Shown here piece by piece: positions 1 to 7,680 of a DNA stretch of 64,000 nucleotides. The position numbers and the translations under genes are program-made. Below the pieces are notes generated by a model, which saw only the letters and a list, made by a program, of their open reading frames with translations, searched no databases and was not told the origin of the DNA. The DNA comes from Sphingomonas caeni (GTDB lineage: Bacteria > Pseudomonadota > Alphaproteobacteria > Sphingomonadales > Sphingomonadaceae). Position 1 is the first letter of the stretch. Each line of letters opens with the position of its first letter. The stretch covers positions 434,001 to 498,000 of the forward strand of contig NZ_JAPDOK010000002.1 of assembly GCF_026013415.1 (NCBI RefSeq), read 5' to 3'.

Positions 1-214
1 GCGGCGGCGCGATCTCGCGCAGCTGCGCGTCGAACAGCTCGCACACGTCGATCTCGAATTCGATGCGGTGGGCGAGCAAGGCCGCCATCACCCGCGCGGG
101 CAGCGGCGCGGCGTCGATCCGGTCGGCCAGGTCGGCGGTGCGGAGCGCGGTCAGGTCTTCGGGCGCGATGCCGCCGCGCGCGAAATCCGCCAAATCTCCC
201 GGTCCGATCTCCAT
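1..214 (-). CDS. Hypothetical protein, 3' end beyond the window
   Basis: The first 71 residues of a protein that runs off the left edge are visible, beginning MEIGPGDLADFARGGI. The start at 214 is chosen because GGAGG lies 8 nt upstream. An in-frame ATG at 229 is possible but has no comparable ribosome site. The visible part is acidic and helical-looking, with no signal peptide or membrane segment. I do not recognise the family. It faces away from the signalling locus at 327-2940, and the 112-nt gap between them shows no clear promoter. Confidence 0.5.
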   Translation of the reverse strand, partial: MEIGPGDLADFARGGIAPEDLTALRTADLADRIDAAPLPARVMAALLAHRIEFEIDVCELFDAQLREIAPP

Positions 215-326
215 TGCACGCGCCTCCATACGAGCAAATGGAGCAGAACCCGGGCGGCGCCCATGCTCAAGTATGAAGTGATCAGTGGGAGATAGCCGGG
301 GACGAGTGGGGGGAAAGCGAAACGAA

Positions 327-1055
327 TCAGGCGGCGCACGGGCGCTGCTGGGTCACCGGCGAGGTCAGCGCCAGGCTGCGCTGCAATTCGCCGGCGGTCT
401 CGAGGATCTGCTCCTCGGCGCGCACCGGATCGGCCTCGGCCAGCTCGGCCGCGGTGCGCAGATGCCCCGCAAGCCCGCGCGGATCATAATGGACCCGCGC
501 CGCGTGCAGGTCCGCCGCCAGCGCCTCGCTCTCCAATCGCGCCGCCTCGGCCGCCGCCTCCTGCGCGTCGCGCGCGAGCAGCCGTGCGGTGACGATGCCG
601 ACGACCAGCCAGTAGAAGAGCGAATAATAGAAGCTGCGCCCCTGCAATTCGTAGAGATAGGCGCTGCTGAGCGCCATCGGCTTCATCCCGTCAAAGCCGT
701 AGAGCGTGAAGAGCCAGGTGATCACCGAGATCGGCACCGACCAGATCGCCGTCGCCAGCGTCCCGACCACGCCATGGATCAGGATCGCGGGCTGGGGGCG
801 GCCGCGGCGGAACATCGGGAAGCGGCGCGCGAGCCAGACGATGCCCGGCGTCAGCAGCGCCCAGACGGTCCAGTCGATCAGCCCGTCGAGCATCACCAGC
901 CCGGCGCTGTCGAGCGTCATCTTGGGGTTGATGATCCATTGCTGGAGCACGATCAGCGCGGAAATGATGACGATGCCCGCGATCGCGATCAATATGATAC
1001 GCATCCGCGGATGGTTCGCCCACCAGTTCGCTTGCACCTGCATCCCCAAGGACAT
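327..1055 (-). CDS. Membrane protein resembling a truncated, catalytically dead LytS-type histidine kinase
   Basis: This 242-residue protein has about four hydrophobic segments in residues 18-170, then a cytoplasmic helix and a short tail. The tail lines up with the phosphoacceptor box of LytS-type kinases (family pattern NPHFLFN), but reads DPRGLAG, so the histidine is Arg. The protein ends about 40 residues later, with no HATPase domain. It is transcribed divergently from an intact kinase of the same architecture at 1109, with 53 nt between the starts. The start at 1055 has no good ribosome site, and an in-frame ATG at 1043 is an alternative. By inference it is a decayed paralogue or a regulatory partner of the intact kinase. 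Confidence 0.7.
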   Translation of the reverse strand: MSLGMQVQANWWANHPRMRIILIAIAGIVIISALIVLQQWIINPKMTLDSAGLVMLDGLIDWTVWALLTPGIVWLARRFPMFRRGRPQPAILIHGVVGTLATAIWSVPISVITWLFTLYGFDGMKPMALSSAYLYELQGRSFYYSLFYWLVVGIVTARLLARDAQEAAAEAARLESEALAADLHAARVHYDPRGLAGHLRTAAELAEADPVRAEEQILETAGELQRSLALTSPVTQQRPCAA

Positions 1056-1063
1056 ACTACGAT

Positions 1064-1080
1064 TAGCAATGCTGATGCTA
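1064..1080. promoter_or_regulatory. Small dyad in the divergent promoter region
   Basis: TAGCA and TGCTA form an inverted repeat with a 7-nt spacer, lying between the two divergent signalling genes. It is a possible regulator site for a LytTR protein or other factor. The arms are short enough that chance occurrence cannot be excluded. Confidence 0.25.
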
Positions 1081-1108
1081 CCCCCTAACTTCCGCCCTGG
1101 ATACTCCG

Positions 1109-2230
1109 GTGTCGCCTGACCCGCGCACGCTCGAACCGGCGCCGTACAAGATCGTCCTCGTGGCGCTCGCGGTCGGCACCTTCGCGGCCGGGCTCTACAT
1201 GTCGAACGCGCTGGTCGCGGTGTGGCGGTACGAGGTGAAGCACCCGGCGATCGAGATCGTCACGCGGCTGCTGCTGCTGTTCTGGCTCTGGGCGCCGCTC
1301 GCGCCCTTCGTCTGGTGGGCGGCGCGGCGCTGGCCGATCGCGGGGCCGCATCTGGTGCGCCGGCTTGGCGTGCATCTGGGGCTCGCGCTCGGCACCTGGA
1401 TCGCGCACGCCTTGCTCTTCTGGGCGGCGCTCGCGCTGCGGACCTGGGCGGGTATCGCCTCGCTCACGCTCGGGGTGCGCTGGCCGCCCTTCCATTACAC
1501 CCAGCTGATCGTGCTGATCGACACCGATCTGGTGATCTATGCCGGGATCGTCGCCGCTTCGTCGATCTGGCGCAACCATGCGCGCGCGGTCGCCTCGCGC
1601 ACCTGGCGCGATCGGGTCGAGGGACGCCGCTCGACCGCGTTGCTCGAGGCGCTCCGGCGCCAACTCCGCCCCCATTTCGTGCTCAACGCGCTCAACATGG
1701 CGCTGAGCGAGCTGGTCACCCGTCCCGGCCGCGCGCGCTCGGTGCTGGCCGATCTCGCCGCGCTGCTCGAAAGCACCGAGCGGCTCGACGGCCATCTCGT
1801 CGATCTCGACGCCGAACTCGAGCTCGTCCGCGCCCATGCCGCGATCGAGCAGGCGCGCTTCAGCGACCGGCTCGACGTACGCTGGGACCTGAGCGTCCCC
1901 CCGGGCACGGTCCAGGTCCCGCCCTTCGCGGTGCAGACTTTGTTCGAAAATGCGGTGCGTCACGGGCTCGAACGCAGCGCCGGGCCGTTCTCGATCTTCA
2001 TCGAGGCGCATGTCTTCTCGTCCAGCGCGGTGCGGATCCGGGTGCGTGACAGCGGCGGATCGATCGCCGACAGCGATTCGCGCGGCGCGGGGATCGCGCT
2101 CGACAATCTGCGCGCGCGCCTTGCCCTGCTGTTCGGCGACGGCACCACGCTTACGCTCCGCGTCGAGGGCGGCTGGACCGTTGCCGAACTGACGCTGCCG
2201 ATGGCGCAGGCGGCAAAGGCGCCGTCATGA
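1109..2230 (+). CDS. LytS-type sensor histidine kinase
   Basis: A 373-residue membrane kinase starting at GTG. Residues 10-165 hold about four hydrophobic segments. A His_kinase (LytS/YehU class) dimerisation domain follows, with the phosphoacceptor in RPHFVLN at His189, then a HATPase domain with the N-box FENAVRHGL and a glycine-rich DSGGS/GIALDN region. Unlike the divergent neighbour at 327-1055, all key elements are present. The stop codon overlaps the start of the response regulator by 4 nt (ATGA), so the two are translationally coupled as a two-component system. The signal sensed cannot be read from the sequence. Confidence 0.9.
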   Translation: MSPDPRTLEPAPYKIVLVALAVGTFAAGLYMSNALVAVWRYEVKHPAIEIVTRLLLLFWLWAPLAPFVWWAARRWPIAGPHLVRRLGVHLGLALGTWIAHALLFWAALALRTWAGIASLTLGVRWPPFHYTQLIVLIDTDLVIYAGIVAASSIWRNHARAVASRTWRDRVEGRRSTALLEALRRQLRPHFVLNALNMALSELVTRPGRARSVLADLAALLESTERLDGHLVDLDAELELVRAHAAIEQARFSDRLDVRWDLSVPPGTVQVPPFAVQTLFENAVRHGLERSAGPFSIFIEAHVFSSSAVRIRVRDSGGSIADSDSRGAGIALDNLRARLALLFGDGTTLTLRVEGGWTVAELTLPMAQAAKAPS

Positions 2231-2940
2231 CGCTGCCCGCGCGCGTCATCATCGTCGACGACGAGCCGCCCGCGCGCGAACGGCTGGCGCGGATGCTCGC
2301 CGAGGTCGGGGGCCTGACCATCGTCGGCGAGGCGGGGGACGGCGCCGGCGCGCTCGAGCTGCTCAAGACCGAACGGCCAGCGATCGCGTTCGTCGACATC
2401 AACATGCCCGGCATCACCGGGCTCGACATGCTCCGTGCTGCTCCCGCCGAAATGCGCCCCGCGGTGGTGCTCGTCACCGCGCATCTCGATTTCGCGGTCG
2501 AGGCGCTCGATCTCGACGTCGCCGACTATGTCGTGAAGCCCTATACGCTCGAGCGCCTCCGCCAGGCCTGCCGCCGCGCGCAATTGCTCGGGCGTGCCCC
2601 CTCGACCGCGATGAGCTGGGTCGCGGCGCGCGACGCGGGCGATCTGGTGACGCTGTTGCCCGAGGATATCCAGGCGGTGCTGGCCGAGGGCAATTATGTC
2701 CGGCTGCTCACCCAGAATGCGGGCTATATGGTCCGCTCGACGCTCAAGCAGATGCAGGAGCGGCTGGCGAATCACGGCTTCGTCGCGATCGGCCGCTCCG
2801 CCATCGCCAGCGTGCGCTGGATCGAGCGGCTGAGCCGCGACCGGCATGGCGACGGCATCCTCACGCTGCGTTCCGGCGAGACGCTGCGCGTGTCGCGCGC
2901 CTTCCGCCGCGGAGTCGAAGCCGCCATTCAAGGTCAGTAA
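2227..2940 (+). CDS. LytTR-family response regulator
   Basis: This 237-residue regulator has an N-terminal receiver with the acidic pair D11-D12, the phosphorylation site D57 (FVDINMPG), and the conserved Thr and Lys in VTAH and VVKPY. A C-terminal LytTR DNA-binding domain occupies about residues 140-235; its late motif IGRSAIASVRWIE is typical of the family. It is the cognate partner of the overlapping LytS-type kinase. LytTR proteins usually bind paired direct repeats upstream of their targets. The nearby candidates are its own divergent locus and the PadR gene 43 nt downstream. Confidence 0.92.
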   Translation: MTLPARVIIVDDEPPARERLARMLAEVGGLTIVGEAGDGAGALELLKTERPAIAFVDINMPGITGLDMLRAAPAEMRPAVVLVTAHLDFAVEALDLDVADYVVKPYTLERLRQACRRAQLLGRAPSTAMSWVAARDAGDLVTLLPEDIQAVLAEGNYVRLLTQNAGYMVRSTLKQMQERLANHGFVAIGRSAIASVRWIERLSRDRHGDGILTLRSGETLRVSRAFRRGVEAAIQGQ

Positions 2941-2983
2941 TCGTGCGAATTGCATTATGGAAACGGGCGGGTTAGCAAGAGCC

Positions 2984-3559
2984 ATGGCCACCGTGACCCT
3001 CGACCAGACGGCGACCGCGCCCGAAGCGGAATCCAGCCCTGCGCTGACCGAACTCGAAGCGCATGTCCTCGCGCAGATCGCGGTGCACCAGCCCGTCTCG
3101 GCCTATGACGTGATGAAGGCGCTCGCCCGCTCGCCGGTCAGCTCGCTGTCGGGCAGCACCGGGGCGATCTACCCGATCGTCAAGCGGCTGCGCGAGCGCG
3201 GTCTTGTCGATGCCGCCCCGATCAAGGGATCGCCGCGGCGCACCGAGGCCCTGTCGTGCACCCCCGAGGGCCGCGCCGCCGCCGCGCGCTGGGTCGGCGC
3301 CGTGTCGGAGGCCGATCTGCTCCCGCACGATCCGCTTCGCTCGAAGATCCTGTTCTTCAGCCTGCTCACCAAACAGGAGCAGATGCGCTTCCTGCTCGAG
3401 GCGAGCCGCGCGCTGGAGAGCAAGCTCGACCAGATCGAGGCCTATGCCCGCACGCTCGACGGCGCCAATGCCGAGCTGGCGATCGCGGGGGCGGTGGCGA
3501 GCACCAAGATGCGCCGCCGCTGGCTGCAGGACGTGCTGCTCGAAATCTCGCAGTCCTAG
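2984..3559 (+). CDS. PadR-family winged-helix transcriptional regulator
   Basis: A 191-residue protein. Residues 22-100 form a PadR-type winged helix (AYDVMKALA, GAIYPIVKRLRERGLV, TPEGR). A helical C-terminal region of the dimerising kind follows (LLTKQEQMRFLLEASRAL). The start at 2984 is chosen for homology to the family. An in-frame ATG at 2957 would add nine residues, and neither has a strong ribosome site. It lies 43 nt after the LytTR gene on the same strand and may be co-transcribed. Its target is unknown; PadR proteins commonly control transporters or stress genes by releasing DNA on binding a small ligand. Confidence 0.8.
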   Translation: MATVTLDQTATAPEAESSPALTELEAHVLAQIAVHQPVSAYDVMKALARSPVSSLSGSTGAIYPIVKRLRERGLVDAAPIKGSPRRTEALSCTPEGRAAAARWVGAVSEADLLPHDPLRSKILFFSLLTKQEQMRFLLEASRALESKLDQIEAYARTLDGANAELAIAGAVASTKMRRRWLQDVLLEISQS

Positions 3560-3888
3560 GATCTGCCCTCCATTCGCTTTGGCTTGGCGCATCGGGGTCA
3601 AGCCCCTGCAATGTAGGATTTCGCCTGCTTGGCTCGCGCAGCCGGTCGATCCGCACAAAGCGGACGGAGCATTTTTCTCCGGGAACTGCGCGGCGGAAAA
3701 CATGCGCGGCAGTGTCACCCTAGTTTTACCTTTCGCATGCCGGGTCCCGCCAGCCGCCTGCGCCAATCGAGTCCGGACCCTAAACCCTCCACTTCGTCAC
3801 ACCGCCGCACCACTTCGCTCCAAACCCGCCCTTGAGCGCTTCTCGTATAGTACGAATCGCAATATCAACCTGCCCGAGGGAGACGGGC
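3560..3888. other. Intergenic region, no gene seen
   Basis: These 329 nt between the PadR gene and the next coding region hold no convincing coding sequence. They contain the first copy of a 26-nt motif (3607-3632) shared with the region near 22.2 kb, and a short dyad TCGTA-tag-TACGA (3843-3855) about 35 nt ahead of the next start, which could be an operator. Codon-position GC bias is lost here compared with the flanking genes. Confidence 0.55.
3607..3632 (+). repeat. Dispersed 26-nt intergenic motif, copy 1
   Basis: This stretch matches the reverse complement of 22233-22258 at 23 of 26 positions. It begins TGCAATGT, continues with GGATTTC and ends CTGCTTGG. Both copies are intergenic. Weaker partial matches occur near 39060 (CCCAAGCAATTG) and 58790 (TTCCAACATTG). 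Its role is unknown; it could be a repeat remnant or a conserved regulatory or small-RNA segment. Confidence 0.55.
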
Positions 3889-4824
3889 ATGTATCTGTGC
3901 GATCAGGTGGCGCAATCGCGGCGCGAGACGCTTGTCGAGGATGGCGGGGGCCGCGTCCACTCTGTGCCCGGCCCGGCCGATCTCGCTGCCGATGTCCGCG
4001 CCTGCAGCACCCGCTATGTGCTCGACGCGACGGTGCGCGACACCTGTCTCGAGCTGCTGTGCAACCGCGCCGAGGTGATCCGGCTCGAGGATCGCTGTTA
4101 CCGCATTCCGCATGAGGCCTTGTGGATCGAATGGACCGATCCCGCGGGCGCGGGCAAGCGCGCGGGCGTGATGGTGCTCGCCGACGACGAGACCGGGCGG
4201 CGCGGCATCATGCACAGCTTCAGCCAGGACGCGGCGAGCAGGCCCTGGGCGGCGCAGATCGTCTTCGCCTTCGATTTCGACAATGAGCTGTCCGACCAAA
4301 GGGCCTTGTGCGGCCTGGGCTTCGGCGAGGTGCGCGATCCGCAAGCGGTCGAACGCATGTTCCGCCACGGCATGGGGCGGATCGACCATCGCTGGCTCGC
4401 CTATTTCCGCGCTTCAGGAGGATTACCCCCCGATGCGCTCCAGCAGATGCTGCGCTCGGTCGCGCCCGATTTCGGGATGCTCTGCGCCTTCCTGCTGTTG
4501 CTCAGCCTCGAATGCGCGGTGGCGCAGCCGCGCGCCGGGCTCGACAAGATCAACCGTGCCCGAGCGCGCACCGGCAAATCGCTGCTGCTCGACCATGTCG
4601 AGGTGAGCCTCCGGCTCGCGGCGGTGGGCGAGCACGGGTTCGGCGTCGGTTCGAGCCGTTCGGCGGCGCGGCTGCATCAGGTGCGCGGCCATCTGGTCCG
4701 CCGCGCGGGCAAGACCTTCTGGCGTAACTACCATCTGCGCGGCGATGCTGCCATGGGGGTGATCGCCAGCCGCACCGTGCGCGTCTCCGGCAATGGCGCA
4801 GCGCTCAGGGCGGGGCTGGGCTAA
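3889..4824 (+). CDS. Hypothetical protein with conserved basic/aromatic C-terminal motif
   Basis: A 311-residue protein with no signal peptide or clear membrane anchor. The start at 3889 is preceded by a GAGGGAG ribosome site about 6 nt away, better than an upstream in-frame ATG at 3832. The C-terminus has a segment rich in His, Arg and aromatics (HQVRGHLVRRAGKTFWR, then YHLRG) followed by a hydrophobic/Val-rich end. I recall similar endings in uncharacterised proteobacterial and phage-associated proteins, but cannot assign a function. It stands alone, followed 29 nt later by a large palindrome and a convergent gene. Confidence 0.65.
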   Translation: MYLCDQVAQSRRETLVEDGGGRVHSVPGPADLAADVRACSTRYVLDATVRDTCLELLCNRAEVIRLEDRCYRIPHEALWIEWTDPAGAGKRAGVMVLADDETGRRGIMHSFSQDAASRPWAAQIVFAFDFDNELSDQRALCGLGFGEVRDPQAVERMFRHGMGRIDHRWLAYFRASGGLPPDALQQMLRSVAPDFGMLCAFLLLLSLECAVAQPRAGLDKINRARARTGKSLLLDHVEVSLRLAAVGEHGFGVGSSRSAARLHQVRGHLVRRAGKTFWRNYHLRGDAAMGVIASRTVRVSGNGAALRAGLG

Positions 4825-4853
4825 GGGCGCTTTCGCTCGCCTGACGGCGAGTT

Positions 4854-4936
4854 GCGGCACCGGCCCGCTCCCCCACCCAACCTCCCTTACTTTAGTGGCC
4901 TATGGGAGGCCGGGTGGGGGAGCGGGCCGGTGCCGC
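4854..4936. repeat. Long palindrome with conserved loop, copy A
   Basis: Two 33-nt arms (4854-4886 and 4904-4936) pair at 31 of 33 positions around a 17-nt loop, TTACTTTAGTGGCCTAT. It lies between two convergent genes, so it could serve as a bidirectional terminator. Almost the same element, including 14 of 17 loop bases, recurs at 51558-51641. That likeness points to a dispersed repeat family rather than an independent hairpin. Confidence 0.85.
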
Positions 4937-4938
4937 CC

Positions 4939-5415
4939 TCACACAAAAGCCCCGATCTCGGTCATGCCCCCGCTCAGCGGATAGCCGGTCACTTCGACCC
5001 CCGCCGCGTCGAGCCATGCATGCGCGTCGATCGGCTTCTCGTCGGACTTTTTCGCGCCGAAATGCATCACGCTCTCGATCCCGCGCCGCCGCAGCATCGC
5101 GTGCGCCGCCATCGCCTGGGGCAGGCAGACCGCGTCGAACGGAACATGCTCGGCCGCGCGCGTGACCGCCCAGCCCACCTCGCGCGCGATCTTCGCCTTT
5201 GCCTCGGGCCCGGGCAGCTTCGCTTCGGCGATGCGCGGATCGGTGGCGGGAACAAAGGTCCCGAGCTTCTTCGCGATCTCGCGAAACGGCAGGTTGGCGA
5301 TCTTCATCCGCGCCGCGATCAGGCGCACCACCGCCTCGGCCAGCAAGGCGCGCTCGCGCCAATCCACCTGGATCAGCCGCGTTGCCTTCGATTTCCAGCT
5401 TCGCCTTCGCGCCAT
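4939..5415 (-). CDS. Lasso-peptide B2-like (transglutaminase-fold) cysteine protease homologue
   Basis: This 158-residue protein matches the B2 / Transglut_core3 family by its helical N-terminus, then CLPQAMAAHAMLRRRGI with the nucleophile Cys97, and the histidine motif DAHAWLD with His132. In lasso-peptide clusters B2 proteins cleave the leader peptide. Here I find no lasso precursor, B1 or asparagine-synthetase-like cyclase in the window. It begins 3 nt after the phospholipase-D-like gene ends, so the two form an operon. By inference it is a stand-alone member of the fold, whose substrate may be a protein or peptide from elsewhere. Confidence 0.7.
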   Translation of the reverse strand: MARRRSWKSKATRLIQVDWRERALLAEAVVRLIAARMKIANLPFREIAKKLGTFVPATDPRIAEAKLPGPEAKAKIAREVGWAVTRAAEHVPFDAVCLPQAMAAHAMLRRRGIESVMHFGAKKSDEKPIDAHAWLDAAGVEVTGYPLSGGMTEIGAFV

Positions 5416-5418
5416 GCC

Positions 5419-6597
5419 CTATCGCCGCCGTCTATCGCTTTCGGGGCCGAAATTGAGCCGCCGGGTTACATTGTAGTCGAGCACCGCCATGACGAAATAG
5501 GCGATCAGCTGCTTGAAGCGCGTCCAGGGCCCTGTCCGCGCCTTGTGGACTGCCGCGGTGATCGGCTCCGAATCGGCGATCTCGCCACCGACATAGGCGC
5601 GGACATGCGCGGCGAAGGCCTGGTCGTCGATCCGCAGCATCAGCTCGAGGTTCAGGAACATCGACCGGATGTCGAAATTGGCCGATCCGACATGGACGAC
5701 ATCGTCGATGACATAGAGTTTGGTGTGGAGCTTGGCCGGCAGATATTCGAAGATCTGGACGCGTTTGCGCAGCAGCCCCGCATAGGTGAAGCGCGCCGCC
5801 CACAGCGCCGCGCCATGATCGACCCTGGACGGCAGCACGAGCCGCACCCGCCCGTGCCCCGCGGTCTTGTCGAGCCGCCGCAGCATCGCCGGATTGGGCG
5901 TGAAATAGGAGGTGATCAGATCGAAGCGCCGTGCCGCCTCCATGTCGCGCTTGACCACGCGGGCCCAGGGCGAAAGGCGCCGCATCGGACCGCCGAGCAG
6001 CCAGCGCGTCGGCCCTTCGGGCTCGCTCCAGCTGCTCAGCGTCTGGGCGAGCTTGCGCAGCGACGCACGCGGCCGCTTCGCCCAGCGCGACAGCGCGTCG
6101 AAATAGCCGACCAGCCGTCCGGCCGCGGGGCCCTCGACCAGCAGCCCCAGATCGCGCCAGGCATCCTGTTCGGCGGTGCCGAAATAGCTGGCCTGGATGT
6201 TGAACCCGCCGATGATCACGCGCGCCTCATCGGCCAGCGCGAGCTTCTGGTGGTTGCGCAACAAATAGCGCCGCCCCCAGCGTGGCACGAAGCGGCACAC
6301 ATCGATCCCCGCCTCGCGCAGCGGATCGAAGAAGCGGCGTTGCGCCGCATGCTCGCTGCCGAGCCCATCGACGATCAGCGACACCTGCACGCCGCGCTGC
6401 GCCGCTGCGATGAGCGCCTCGCGCAACGCTTCCCCCACCGCGTCATCGACATAGATATAGTAGAGCACGCGCAGCGACCGTTCGGCCGAACCGATCAGGT
6501 CGAGCAACGCCGCCAGCCGCTCGGGCCCTTCGGTGAGCATTGTCAGCCGGTTGCCGTCGACGGTGAAGCTGGGCTGGGCGGGCGGATCGGCCATCAC
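5419..6597 (-). CDS. Phospholipase D / cardiolipin synthase-like protein
   Basis: A 392-residue protein with two complete HxK(x4)D motifs: HQKLALAD followed by IGGFN, and HTKLYVID followed by GSANFD. Both are followed by the Gly/Ser-Asn-Phe stretch typical of cardiolipin synthases. It lacks the N-terminal membrane segments of ClsA and so resembles ClsB/YbhO-type enzymes, which form cardiolipin or transphosphatidylation products at the membrane. Its closest neighbour is the B2-like gene 3 nt downstream. An in-frame ATG two codons before MADPP is the first start. Confidence 0.88.
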   Translation of the reverse strand: MMADPPAQPSFTVDGNRLTMLTEGPERLAALLDLIGSAERSLRVLYYIYVDDAVGEALREALIAAAQRGVQVSLIVDGLGSEHAAQRRFFDPLREAGIDVCRFVPRWGRRYLLRNHQKLALADEARVIIGGFNIQASYFGTAEQDAWRDLGLLVEGPAAGRLVGYFDALSRWAKRPRASLRKLAQTLSSWSEPEGPTRWLLGGPMRRLSPWARVVKRDMEAARRFDLITSYFTPNPAMLRRLDKTAGHGRVRLVLPSRVDHGAALWAARFTYAGLLRKRVQIFEYLPAKLHTKLYVIDDVVHVGSANFDIRSMFLNLELMLRIDDQAFAAHVRAYVGGEIADSEPITAAVHKARTGPWTRFKQLIAYFVMAVLDYNVTRRLNFGPESDRRRR

Positions 6598-6644
6598 GGC
6601 CTGATGGCGGGCGGCACGGCAAAGGGCAAGCGGGCCGCATTTTC

Positions 6645-6672
6645 TTGACTCTGGCCCCCTCGCTCCCTAAGT
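6645..6672 (+). promoter_or_regulatory. Possible rpoZ promoter
   Basis: TTGACT at 6645-6650 and CTAAGT at 6667-6672 are 16 nt apart, about 40 nt ahead of rpoZ. The -35 is near consensus and the -10 is weak. The arrangement resembles the tRNA-Gln promoter at 9531. Confidence 0.35.
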
Positions 6673-6714
6673 CGCCGCCTTTCCCGGAACACCCGTAAAT
6701 CAAGGATAGCGTAG

Positions 6715-7059
6715 ATGGCGCGCGTCACCGTCGAGGATTGCGTCGACAAGGTTTCCAACCGGTTCGATCTGGTGCTGTTCGCGGCCCAGCGCGCCCGCCA
6801 GATTTCGGGTGGCGCCGAGCTGACGATCGATCGCGACCGCGACAAGAACCCGGTCGTGGCGCTGCGCGAGATCGCCGAAGAGACGGTCCGCCCGGGCCAT
6901 CTCGAGGAAGCGGTGGTCTCGAGCCTCCAGCGCGTCCAGATCGACGACGAGGAAGCCCCCGACGAGGTCGGCTCGCTCTCGGCCTCGGCCGAGGCGCTGC
7001 GCCTGACGGCGGCTGCTCCCCCGCGTAACCAGAATCTGGGCGGCGACTACGACGGCTGA
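6715..7059 (+). CDS. rpoZ: RNA polymerase omega subunit
   Basis: This 114-residue protein begins [20 protein letters not shown] and contains [11 protein letters not shown], the canonical omega core that clamps the C-terminus of beta-prime and aids RNA polymerase assembly. [13 protein letters not shown] matches the second conserved block. The acidic, low-complexity C-terminal tail is usual in alphaproteobacteria. The gene is monocistronic: its own possible promoter lies upstream and a strong hairpin terminator about 105 nt downstream. Confidence 0.97.
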   Translation: MARVTVEDCVDKVSNRFDLVLFAAQRARQISGGAELTIDRDRDKNPVVALREIAEETVRPGHLEEAVVSSLQRVQIDDEEAPDEVGSLSASAEALRLTAAAPPRNQNLGGDYDG

Positions 7060-7163
7060 GCGCGAGGCCCGAGGCTAACGAAGTTGGTCGAGGACCAGCC
7101 GAGCGCCGGCCGGCGGGCAACGCCCGACCGACGACGCGGCTTTGCCGCGGCGCTGCTCTCAGG

Positions 7164-7195
7164 AAAAAGGCCCCGGAGCGATCCGGGGCCTTTTT
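7164..7195. terminator. Bidirectional rho-independent terminator
   Basis: A perfect 14-bp stem (7164-7177 with 7182-7195) encloses a 4-nt loop, GCGA. It has five A on the left and five T on the right, so it gives a U-tract in both directions. It separates rpoZ from the convergent EF-hand gene and should end both transcripts. Confidence 0.93.
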
Positions 7196-7209
7196 CGTTC
7201 AGGCCGGGA

Positions 7210-7620
7210 TCAATTCCCCTGCCGCATCTGCATCATGCGCTGGCGAACGGCTTCCTTCTCGGTCGCGTCGATCTTGCCGTCATGATTGGCGTCGATGCGG
7301 TCGAAGCGCATGCCGGCCGCGGCGGCCATCTCGTCCCTGGTGACGAAGCCGTCGCCATCCGCGTCGGCGCGCGCGAGCATCCGCCCGCCCGGTCCCGCGC
7401 TCTGCTCGGCCTGGCTCAACTTGCCGTCCTTGTCGGTATCGAGCTGGTCGAAGCGCGCGGCGCTCCCCTGCAGCATCTCCTCCTTGCTCGTGACGCCGTC
7501 GCCATTGGGATCGGGGAACAGCGCCGCCATCATCGCGCTGCCATCCTGCGCGAACGCCTGGCCGGGCAGCAGCACCATCGCGCCGGCCGCGATCGCGGCG
7601 GCCAGTATCACCTTCTTCAT
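7210..7620 (-). CDS. Secreted EF-hand calcium-binding protein
   Basis: A 136-residue protein with a Sec signal peptide (KK, a hydrophobic core, then AFA-Q at about residue 24). It has four EF-hand loops: DPNGDGVTSKEE, DTDKDGKLSQAE, DADGDGFVTRDE and DANHDGKIDATE. Each keeps the D-x-D/N-x-D/G pattern and a terminal Glu, so all four could bind calcium. It is probably periplasmic, acting as a calcium buffer or sensor. It is transcribed toward the shared terminator and appears monocistronic. Confidence 0.9.
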   Translation of the reverse strand: MKKVILAAAIAAGAMVLLPGQAFAQDGSAMMAALFPDPNGDGVTSKEEMLQGSAARFDQLDTDKDGKLSQAEQSAGPGGRMLARADADGDGFVTRDEMAAAAGMRFDRIDANHDGKIDATEKEAVRQRMMQMRQGN

Positions 7621-7680
7621 CTCAAACTCCTTGGTACGCCCTCGAAGCCCGCTATGGCGGATGGCTGTCGCAAAATTATG

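Noticed and set aside
3680..3720. GGGAAC near 3679 as an EcfG stress promoter
   Set aside because: No CGTT follows at the required 16-17 nt spacing.
4939..5415. A lasso-peptide biosynthetic cluster
   Set aside because: Only the B2-like protein is present. No precursor, B1 protein, asparagine-synthetase-like cyclase or ABC exporter is in reach.
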